From Lantana camara (taxonomy: Eukaryota > Streptophyta > Magnoliopsida > Lamiales > Verbenaceae), in the NCBI GenBank assembly GCA_037501455.1, contig CM074862.1:78642501-78706500 (forward strand): a stretch of 64,000 bases of DNA. The letters are read 5' to 3'. The notes beneath the pieces are model-generated. The model worked only from the letters and a program-made list of their open reading frames with translations, was not told the origin of the DNA and did no database searches. Each line of letters begins with the position of its first letter. Position 1 is the stretch's first letter. A program made the translations under genes and the position numbers. This document shows positions 55,638 through 64,000 of the stretch, one piece after another.

Positions 55638-56994
55638 AATTCTGTAATAGCCCGGATCGGGATCTGGTCCTAAACGGTAAGCTAAGGGTATCATAAGAGC
55701 GTTTATAGACCTTGATCCATATTTAAAACAGTTCATGCATTGCATCTTTAAGTGAAATATGCGCTCTTTTGTGATATTATGTTATTTCGAGGAAATTCGG
55801 CACCGAAATCCTAAAATACTATTCATTTCCCGAGCCACTACTACTCCGTTTTGTCAATAGAATTTTTAAAGGATCAAAACTTATGATTTTTAATCATTCA
55901 AACTTGTTTTCCAAGTTCCGAGAACCTTTTATGAATTTTTGAAGCAATTTAGGATTTTCTTTTAAAGTTACTATTCATCGCCGAAACGAACTTTTGATCG
56001 GCACACCGTTTACCCCTCAATATTATACTTAAAATGACCCTTGAATTATTTCATGAATTTTGGTATGCTTTTCAAACCCTAATTTTGACCCTAGCTCGAG
56101 TAGTAAACGAAAACGTTTAACGAATAAGTTACTATTCATTTCACGAATTAGAACTTTTAAACCGGACGTCCGATTTTGACGTATGAGTAGCCGTTTCGAA
56201 GGAAATTTTATTTCCCGAACTTTGAACACTTTTTCCATTCTCGTAGCTGCTCGTTTGAAGGTGAAATGACTTAAATACCCTTTTTCTATCATTTTATATT
56301 TACTTTTGAAAGAAAATCTAATTATTTCTTAATATTACACTAAGTGCACCGTCTAGTCCCCAATGCAATTATTAATTTCAAGTTAGCCCCTAATTACATC
56401 TATAAAATAAGACTTTGGGCAGTCATTTTCGTTGTTCAGCAGCTATCTAAAGGTAAGCTTTCCTTTTTCATGTTTTTTTTGTTTCGTTTTAATTAATTTA
56501 TGTTTTATTTATATTTAGTTTTAGATTTTAATTTATGTTTTGTTTTAGATTATTATATGATTTATTTTATGAATGAATTATGTATTTAAAATTATGTTTT
56601 AAATTCATAAATTACATGATTTATGTTTAATAATTTATAGTTTATAATTAAATGTTACATGATTTAATTAGGCTACAATTTAATTATGTGACAACTATTA
56701 TGACATGTTATATGTTACATTTAATTATAATTTATTCCTACTTAGGTAATTTGATATGATACATGATTTAAATTGTATTACTTGTTACATGTTACATTTA
56801 ATTTATAATATGATCATACTTATGTAACTTAAAGCGTTACATGACTTATGAAATGTTACATGTTGTTATATGATAGGAATTATGTTACATTTATAACATG
56901 TTACATGTTTATATTATATGAATAATTATGTTATGAATTATAATATATGATCATATGTCACATGTTTCCCTAACCAATTGATATATGTTATGTT

Positions 56995-57350
56995 AGTACG
57001 TATAATATATGTATACGTATTTGATCCCCTATGTATAAGTATGTCTATACTTTTATATAAATACCAAATGTATTTTCGTATAGATACGGTATATACTTTT
57101 ATCTAAATACCAAATGTATTTTCGTATAGATATGGTATATATTTTTGTATAAATACCAAGTACTTTTGTATAAATACTAAACATATTTCTGTATAAATAC
57201 TATATGTATTTTTGTAAAAATACCAAATGTATTTTTAGTATAAATACTTAATTTATTTTCATAAATACGAAATGTATTTTAGTATAAATACTTAAAGTAT
57301 TTTCGTATTAATACTATATGTACCTTCGTACAAATACCATATAAATACCG
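56995..57350. repeat. Degenerate minisatellite within the solo LTR
   Basis: Units such as TATAAATACCAAATGTATTT and TTCGTATAGATACGGTATAT repeat with a period of about 25-50 bases. It corresponds to the array at 15770-16075 in the other copy of this LTR type. Confidence 0.7.
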
Positions 57351-57359
57351 TATATGTGA

Positions 57360-57425
57360 ATAGTAACTTTGACTGGAATAGTAACTTTGACCAGAATAGT
57401 AACTTTGATAATTGACTTTGACTTT
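57360..57425 (+). promoter_or_regulatory. TTGAC (W-box-like) cluster in solo LTR
   Basis: Four TTGACT/TTGACC cores lie in about 45 bases, partly in a repeated unit GAATAGTAACTTTGAC. They are on the sense strand, as in the related LTR at 2991-3065. WRKY binding is inferred from the motif only. Confidence 0.45.
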
Positions 57426-59255
57426 ATATCAACGGACTCGTTTTGACGAGACGGATTCAACGGGAAAAGCCTTTTTCGCTAATTCTCAAAATCGGGGATC
57501 AAATTAAGCTTTTCAAACCAAACTCTTACTCAATTGAAGTTGTTTCAGAATCCTAAACGTGATATTTGATTTTACGTTATAATCTTTAGTGTAAGATTAA
57601 TCACTTGGCTGAATTCTTTTTCTGATAAGGGTGATCCTTCTTGAGCAATGTTCTTTCTTATCAATTATGTGATTTATTACTTACACTCGATCATGCTTTC
57701 ATGATGTATTATAGTATTAATGATTATCAGATTTTACCATGAGATTTCGTTACCTATTATGACATGCTTCGATAAAGTTTTGTCCTGATCATATGATATC
57801 ATTATGTGCTATTGAATGTTTTGAGGTGGTTTCAACGTGCTTCTGTGACTATATGGTTTGAGGATAGAAACTTATAGTTATTCACCACTTACAGGTGAAG
57901 TTTGGATATACTGAGGCTCCGGTATTATTGCATAATACCATTTTCTGTAGGTGAGGTTTAAATCTATTTTCAACTGGAACCATGAAAATATGTATGTATG
58001 CAAAACGTTTGAAAACAATCCCTAAAGGTTTTAAAGATCCTTGTTTTCAAAGATAAACGTTTCCCTTCTTAGGGCACTATTTCATTTTAAAGATACTCTG
58101 TTTTGTTTAAAGATAATGTTTTCTGATATTCCATTTGTTTAAAGTTGTACCGTTTTGATTAACGAGCATTGAGTAATGTTTTAGAGTTATGTTTTGATCA
58201 ACGTTTAGTTTCTGGATTTTGTGTGCTTTACGCACTTCTGAAATTTTGGACAATGCAAGCTTTGGATATACTGTTCTGTTGGGCCCTGACGGTATGGTTG
58301 AGTAGTAGACCAGGAGGCGTGCGCCAATGGCTACTATGATACTGGCCGTCGTACAGACCTTGATGATGGTTTAATCGGAGGTTGGTTATTCCACATCGAA
58401 GGTCGGGAGAGGTGGATGTAATTCCTCCCATTCCTGTTTACGTCACCACGGGGTAGCTCCCTGGGCGCGACAACTGGAGGAAGAAGGATGGTGCTGTGAT
58501 TATGGGTATCGAGATCCTAACCGGTCTCGATACCAACTCTGTTAATGTTTTTGGGAGTATAGGTTGGAGAATGCCTAGCTTGCGGGCAAATTCTGTTTTT
58601 AAAGACTGGTTCATATTTTGAAAAATATACCCAATACCTTATTCCCATTTTGTAAAGTATATATGAACCGGAAACTCTGATGTGTGCGCATGTGTGTGCT
58701 TTCTTGGAAATCCTGTTCCAAGGTAATGTTTTGAAGTTCCGTTCTGAAATAAAGTGCTAAAGTAAAGTTTTGAAATTCAGTATTAAAGTACCGTTTTGAA
58801 GTAAAACATTTTCTGAAAAGTCTAAAGTTTTAAGTATTTATATGATTCCAAAGTTATGCCTCACTTAGTCCCTTTGACTAATACCTCTGCCCCGTTTTCT
58901 AACCTCATGGTTTCAGGTTCTGCGTTTGCTGGTTGGTTGGTATCTTGAAGCATAGGAAATCTTATGTTGTACTCTTTCGGTCAGGTTCTTTTGAACCATC
59001 TTAAATTTCACTCACTTGTTGTTATCGTATTGTTCTGTTAGGCCTTAATCAGCTTAGTCTCTTGTATCCTTGTTATTGTTTCCAAAAGTTTTAAATTGCC
59101 CATATTTCTGCTGCAATGTTTTCTTTTAGTACTCTGAATCTCTGATCCTATAATGTATAGTCCGTTCGCCGGCGTGCCTTTTGGGTGCTAGGCTCCTATT
59201 CACTCGAGAGGTATGACGGTGCGGGGTTGTGGTACCTTCGGGGTGCTACAAATTC

Positions 59256-59931
59256 GCAATTGCATGCATGTACTATTTGATCCGAATAGATACGACTTGT
59301 CGAAGAATCCACCTGGATCTCCACGTATCCATCGGATAATTTGGCACGAAGCGGGTTTTACGAGCTTCGAGTTAGTTTTCCAGTGGGTCATATCTATTCG
59401 GGTGAAGTAGTATATAAAATTGCAAACTTTTAGAGTTATGAGCTAGTTTTTTCAACAAAAATTTTTTTGTACTAAAATTATAAATTAAGGTGAGTTGGCA
59501 TACCAAAATTATAATTTTCTTTTTTAATACATGTAACACTTGTATCATCAAATTTGAGACAAGTACAAATTAGGAGACTTTTTTAATGAGTTAAATCGTG
59601 ATATGATTCAAAATGCGGCCCCCAACCATTAAATATGCTAATGTACGTGATGAAAGTACAAAATTTGGCGAAAGTGAAACTATTGAAAAAGATTTAATTA
59701 TGGTACCAAAAATCATATTAACCCAGTATAGAAATGTTGAATCTTATAAACAATATTATACCTTATATAACTTTCTTCGTGATGCAAAAGAAACAAAATT
59801 TAGTCAAAACCACTTCTTGACTACTATATATAGAGTACATACAAAATCTACGCTGTATCCCGAGTCTACGTCTATATAATTCCAAGCTGTATGCAGACAG
59901 CACATACAAAATCTAAGTTTCTATTGCATCC
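59256..59931. other. Upstream region of the LRR pseudogene
   Basis: AT-rich. A possible TATA box (TATATATAG) lies at 59825-59833, about 100 bases before the start codon. The short frame at 59613-59879 has no recognisable domain. Confidence 0.4.
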
Positions 59932-61014
59932 ATGGAGAAACATTGCATTCACATTGTTGTTTCTGCACTTATAATAGTGTTAGTTTCTTCATCATTTTCT
60001 TGTTGCTTTGGTCATAGATCTTTAAACATAACCACAGATGAAGAAGCACTCGTCGCCTTCAAAGGCAGGATCACATCAGACCCTTCAAACACACTGTCAA
60101 GCAATTGGTCCACCACCACCAACGGCACGATTTGCAGCTGGAAAGGCGTTTCGTGTGGCACGAAGCAGAGAATCACAGCACTCAGGCTCTCTGGTTGGGG
60201 CCTCGAAGGCACCCTTTCTCCATACATCGGGAACTTGACATTTCTTAAGTCTCTCGACCTCAGCTTCAACAGGTACTTTTTTTTTGGTGACATCTTCAAC
60301 AGGTATTGAATATATAAAGCTGAGTTTTCGACATTTTATGCGAATATTAATATCAAGACTTTCAATTTCTTATGTATTTTAATTTAATTAGAGATTTTCC
60401 CCCTTTTTGTTCTTGTTCCACATTTTGATAGAGCCATCAAGTTTAATATATTTCTTCTTGTACGTAACGTTTTACAACAGGTTCACAGGCTCTATTCCTG
60501 AAGAACTGGCCCGACTGCATAGACTAAAAGAAATATTCTTGAACAACAATACTTTTACAGGCAATATTGTTCCCGATATATTCAACCCACAGTCTAAACT
60601 GGAAATTGTGAATCTCTCGTATAATTCCATAAGTGGGAAATGGGAATATTCCGAAAGAAATGGGGAATCTCTCCAAACTGAAATTTCTAGACTTGAAGTA
60701 TAATCAGTTGACAGGCTCAATACCGTCTCCAATCTTCAACATTTCGTCTCTGGAAAGATTTGATTTGACAAATAATAAACTGTCGGGTATAATTCCAACG
60801 AACATGCATGAGAATCTCTCCAAGCTAGTTGGTGTGTCCTTCTCCATAAAACAATTTTCTGGCACAATTAATCCCATCAAACTTGTACAAGTGCAAGGCT
60901 TTGGAACATTTGTCTCTCTCATTTAACCGATTCAATGGAAGCATACCTAAAGAGATTGGAAGGTTGACAAAGCTAAGGAATTTATACCTTGGGACGAATG
61001 CATTTCGAGGTATG
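59932..61014 (+). pseudogene. Truncated LRR receptor-kinase gene (subfamily XII-like)
   Basis: It starts with a signal peptide (hydrophobic residues 8-25), then a plant LRR N-terminal cap (TTDEEALVAFK, SDPSNTL, CSWKGVSC) and leucine-rich repeats (LRLSGWGLEGTLSPYIGNLTF). Joining 60272 to 60481 (GT-AG) restores FNRFTGSIPEEL. A 30-bp duplication with CTTCAACAGGTA lies inside that interval, so it may be an intron or damage. A frame shift near 60635-60645 is needed to continue into IPKEMGNLSKLKFLDL, another near 60875-60890 into LEHLSLSFNRFNGSIP. Similarity stops at about 61014. Transmembrane and kinase parts are missing. The intact relatives are cell-surface receptors (FLS2/EFR type) in immunity. 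Confidence 0.8.
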
Positions 61015-61430
61015 CATGGTTTCTTATATTAATAATAAGATTTTGTAACCAATAAGCGAGATAATTGCGAAAAGATTTGCAACAGAAAATTCGTTGCAAG
61101 TTTAGTTGTAAAATTAGATGAAAATTTTGAATAGACCGTAGTCACCATACAATGAATTATTTGCAAAAATTGGGTCCGAAGATTAGGTTTGCAATGCAAC
61201 AATTCTTTTTCCCCCAAAATTAATTATAAAAAAAAAAACTTAAAATATTTGAACTGATATTCCGTTGCAAAATATCATCAATCTTTTGATATATGACGTT
61301 GCAACATCCCGTTGCAATCATTTTTTGCAATGTAATTTATCCTAATCCTTTGTAAATTTCCCTTACAAAACGGATATATTCTAATAGTAATGCTAAATAG
61401 CCGTCAACATTAATATAAATTAGAGCAAAT

Positions 61431-61555
61431 TACATTTTTGGTCTCATAGGATTGAACGATTTGCAATTTTGGTCCCATTGTTTTAAAAACTGACAATTTT
61501 GGTCCCATTGGATTTAATTTGTGATAATTTTAGTCCCACTGTCAAATTTTGGATG
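61431..61555. repeat. TIR-like end with repeated TTTTGGTCCCA
   Basis: TTTTGGTCTCATAGG, TTTTGGTCCCATTG (twice) and TTTTAGTCCCACTG occur in a row, the form of one end of a common plant TIR element. The other end is not found before the next repeats, so it seems truncated. Confidence 0.45.
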
Positions 61556-61617
61556 GAAAGCATTAAATCCATGCAGGAAAGAGTCAAATAAGTTTGTTGA
61601 CATAAAAAAACACAAAG

Positions 61618-61692
61618 ATGCTGGTAGCCTAGTTGGTTGGGCGGTCTCCTTACACACCTGAGGTTCTGGGTTCAAATCCCAGGTCCCACATT
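61618..61692 (+). repeat. tRNA-like SINE head
   Basis: A box GGTAGCCTAGTTGG near 61623 and B box GGGTTCAAATCC near 61668 are well matched, with a gap of about 33 bases. Acceptor-stem ends do not pair, so it is not a functional tRNA gene. It differs from the SINE family near the annexins. Confidence 0.55.
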
Positions 61693-61702
61693 TTTTTCCT
61701 TT

Positions 61703-62421
61703 CATTTTTTTGTTCAAATAATATTATTATATTAAAATATAAATTAAGTATATATTAATATATATAAAATTTAAAATATAATATATCTACGTGTAATATT
61801 TTATTTTAACATATATTTTATATTTATATTATATTATTACTATAATAACATAATAATGTGTATTATATATATATAATATATGTTAAAATAAATATATTAC
61901 AATATATAATATATCTACATGTAATATATTTATTTTAACATATATTATATATTTATATATATATATATATATTACATGTAGATATATTATATATTGTAAT
62001 ATATTTATTTTAACATATATTATATATATATAATACACATTATTATGTTATTATAGTAATAATATAATATAAATATAAAATATATGTTAAAATAAAATAT
62101 TACACGTAGATATATTATATTTTAAATTTTATATATATTAATATATACTTAATTTATATATATATATATATATAAATATATAATATATGTTAAAATAAAT
62201 ATATTACATGTAGATATATTATATATTGTAATATATTTATTTTAACATATATTATATATATATAATACACATTATTATGTTATTATAGTAATAATATAAT
62301 ATAAATATAAAATATATGTTAAAATAAAATATTACACGTAGATATATTATATTTTAAATTTTATATATATTAATATATACTTAATTTATATTTTAATATA
62401 ATAATATTATTTGAACAAAAA
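61703..62421. repeat. AT-rich long hairpin (inverted repeat)
   Basis: The outer ends TTTTTGTTCAAATAATATTA and its reverse complement open arms of about 250-260 bases that look essentially identical. Between them lies a further partial copy of the right arm, so the order is arm, inverted arm, inverted arm. Base composition is above 90% A+T. It abuts the second Tat element. It may be a foldback element or a local inverted duplication. Confidence 0.75.
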
Positions 62422-63174
62422 TGAGCGTGAGTTCTTCCAGCTAGGATAACACCAAGAAATCGTGCAGCAAAGGTGCAGAAAATGGTGGAGTATATGAGAC
62501 TTTTGAGAAGATGAAGATGCAGAGGAAAGATGATGCCCAGTTCGGTTGTGTGGTATTTAGTGAAGAAGATGACTTGGGCCAGAATGCATGTGTTCTCCCC
62601 TTATTTATATGTTAGGGGCGAGGGTAAATGGGTAAATTGACCGTGTGGTCCCAAACCTGTGTTGCCCTAACACGTGGCAGCCTGTGAGGGTGTGAGAGTG
62701 ACGTTTCTGCAAAGGAGGCGGCGTGTCAGGTACAATGGTGCGCACTACCTTTGTGTCAGAGGTTGTTGGCGAGGGTCGCGCGGGATGATGGACCAAAACC
62801 CGCTTGTGAAGGCTAGGATCCGTCGCATGAGAAGTAGGGTCACTCCCGAGCGTTGGTGACGCTCGAACAATCCACAGATGGGCTCCCCATGATAGATGAC
62901 CCTTGAGCGCCAAAATCCCGAGCGTCATTAATGGGGCCCCCCATGTGGGTACTTCCCTGAGAAGGGTAACCCTGAGGGCCGAGATGCGAGCGTCAAACTC
63001 GTCGGTTCTGGCCCTTTACCTAAATTGTCGTCCGAGGCTTGACGGTTTATATTAGTTGGCAAATGAGTGGGCTGGGAAGGCTCACGAGCCCATCAATGCG
63101 AGCGTCTTGGCCTTAGCCAGCGATATGCTGACACGTGGACGGCTCTGATTCGAGTGTGATTTTAGGTCTCATCA
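62422..63174 (-). repeat. 3' LTR of the second Tat element
   Basis: On the minus strand it begins TGATGAGACC. Its TATA box (TATAAATAA, 62601-62609) and ABRE (62670-62678) have the same 60-base gap as in the first element. It holds several CGAGCG hexamers (for example 62847, 62861, 62914, 62986 and 63098). Confidence 0.7.
62670..62678 (-). promoter_or_regulatory. ABRE/G-box of the second Tat LTR
   Basis: ACACGTGGC within the shared block GTTGCCCTAACACGTGGC. Conserved in position with respect to TATA. Another ACACGTGG lies near 63131. Confidence 0.55.
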
Positions 63175-63415
63175 TTTTGCCCCCCAAATTCTGTAGTATC
63201 GCTTCGAGCGTACTGTAGAATTTATAAAGAAGGAGCCTTGAATTTTGAATGTCCGAGGGTCAGGCCTTTACTTAGAGATGTGACCGCTGGCCTTCCGTAA
63301 TAGACACAAACTGACACCACATTGAATGCTGTCAAGTCCGCATTTAATGCTGAGTGGGAACGTGGGCGCGTGCACTCCGGGAGACGTGAGGCGGTTACCA
63401 AAAGTGGGGGGATTC

Positions 63416-63482
63416 CCTAGGCGGGAATGATTGCATTTTGAATTCCCAGCCCTAAATCATGTAAATTATCCCCTTTAAATAG
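63416..63482 (+). promoter_or_regulatory. Core promoter of the second antisense gene
   Basis: CCTAGGCGGGAA (E2F-like) at 63416 and TTTAAATAG at 63474-63482, with CATTTTGAATTCC between them. The layout is the same as at 4160-4230. Confidence 0.5.
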
Positions 63483-63771
63483 GGTCCTATAGAGCTTTGG
63501 AACCTCTTTCACGCACTCAGATATCTTCCAGCCTTTAAGCAGTCAAAGAATTTTATGCAATTTTTACAGACTCCGGCGAGCTTCCATTCTTACAACTTTA
63601 GGTAAAGCTCCACGAATCTTGATATTCTGATACTAACTTTTAGATTTAGGTTGAGTGAGTGAAACCCTTGAGTGAAGAGCCAGTTCCTGCCATTGCATTT
63701 GCTTCAGAAATTTCTTTTCTCTCCTTGAGTTCTCTGCCAGAAATCCCGTTTCCAAAAGTTGAAAACTGAAC

Positions 63772-64000
63772 ATGGCCGGAAACCAAGCTGATGATTATGT
63801 ACGGGAGATTGAGGAGATGTCGGTGGGGAGCTCTTCCCCTCATGGCAATGTCCCCATAGCTGTTCCCCTAGTTAGGGCGCACCCAGATGAAGGAATTCCC
63901 ATGGCGATCTCGGTGGCCCAGGCTCCGGCTGACGCCGGGGAAGAAGAGGTGGACGCCGCCGTTCAAGGGATGAACGAGCGTGCTCCCGGAGGGATGAACG
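63772..64000 (+). CDS. Antisense gene of the second Tat element, N-terminal part
   Basis: The frame is open from ATG at 63772 to the window end (76 codons). The start MAGNQADDYVREIEEM parallels MADQHVEEFAREIQEM of the first element, followed in both by a Ser-rich and then acidic, Pro-rich stretch and a shared GGM motif (ERAPGGMN here, DRNPGGMD there). The DNA between these motifs is strongly diverged, so the likeness is at protein level. Function unknown. Confidence 0.65.
   Translation, partial: MAGNQADDYVREIEEMSVGSSSPHGNVPIAVPLVRAHPDEGIPMAISVAQAPADAGEEEVDAAVQGMNERAPGGMN

Larger units (their letters stand above)
55643..59250 (+). mobile_element. Solo LTR, 3,608 bp, Del/Tekay-like
   Basis: It is flanked by the perfect duplication AATTC (55638-55642 and 59251-59255). 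It starts TGTAATAGCCCGGATCGGG and ends TTCGGGGTGCTACA. It is alignable in blocks, in reverse orientation, with the LTR at 1297-17381, including the GTATTTATAC-type minisatellite and the TTGAC cluster. No internal region adjoins it. Confidence 0.9.
62422..64000 (-). mobile_element. Second, divergent Tat element, 3' end (continues past the window)
   Basis: It has the same orientation as the first Tat element: 3' LTR on the left, polypurine tract (TTTGGGGGGCAAAA near 63175-63188), then the plus-strand antisense gene. LTR ends (GGTCTCATCA at 63174), ABRE, TATA and the antisense start region can be aligned, but overall identity is low. The LTR left end should lie near 62300 by comparison, yet the AT hairpin occupies that place. 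The LTR is therefore truncated or shorter. Confidence 0.8.

Noticed and set aside
59613..59879. 88-codon plus-strand frame upstream of the LRR pseudogene
   Set aside because: No domain, AT-rich composition, and it spans the likely promoter.
61618..61692. Functional tRNA gene
   Set aside because: A and B boxes are good, but the acceptor ends do not pair and no cloverleaf can be drawn.
62605..62928. Minus-strand 107-codon frame in the second Tat LTR
   Set aside because: It lies within the LTR promoter region and has no counterpart in the first Tat element.

Overview
The window is plant nuclear DNA, almost certainly from a eudicot. It holds two spliced annexin genes of the plant ANN3/ANN4 type and one decayed LRR receptor-kinase gene. 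The rest is mainly LTR retrotransposons, solo LTRs, small TIR elements and tRNA-derived SINEs. Genus and species cannot be fixed from the sequence alone.

Layout. 1-17381 is a stack of insertions. A Del/Tekay-like long-LTR element on the minus strand (LTR 1297-17381, primer-binding site at 1278-1289) has another LTR inserted in its gag-like region (1-786). Its own LTR is split by a complete 12.69-kb Tat-lineage Ty3/gypsy element (3080-15769, target duplication CGGTA). The Tat element carries gag, protease and RT/RNaseH/second RNaseH/integrase on the minus strand. On the opposite strand it carries an intron-containing antisense gene with its own promoter and poly(A) signal. Two tandem-repeat arrays lie between the two converging genes.

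17382-34380 is the gene-bearing part. ANN4-like is on minus (six exons, 18251-21181) and ANN3-like on plus (six exons, 32116-34076), diverging from a roughly 10.9-kb spacer. The spacer holds SINEs of one family, a hAT-like element, a small GC-rich TIR element and a 1,986-bp Mutator-like element with a 10-bp target duplication and apparently captured gene pieces. The same two annexins are neighbours in Arabidopsis, so the pair looks ancestral.

34380-59255 is retrotransposon territory. It has two solo LTRs of one family in opposite orientation (36688-38551 and 40089-42031, each with perfect target duplications) lying in an older Del-like element. A three-level nest follows: a very young long-LTR, coding-less element (45228-52296, two 3.14-kb LTRs around 0.79 kb) sits inside a Mutator-like TIR element (44896-52602, 9-bp duplication), itself inside an old LTR. 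A 3,608-bp solo LTR (55643-59250, duplication AATTC) closes the region.

59256-64000 has a truncated, frameshifted LRR receptor-kinase pseudogene, a SINE-like tRNA relic, a 720-bp AT-rich hairpin, and the 3' end of a second, divergent Tat element (about 62422-64000). That second element again encodes the antisense gene on the plus strand.

The most unusual signals are in the Tat family. The antisense gene keeps its start region and promoter motifs (an E2F-like site plus TATA) in both diverged copies. A perfect ABRE/G-box lies exactly 60 bp upstream of the LTR TATA box in both. The hexamer CGCTCG/CGAGCG is dispersed through LTRs and coding regions at about seven times the chance level.
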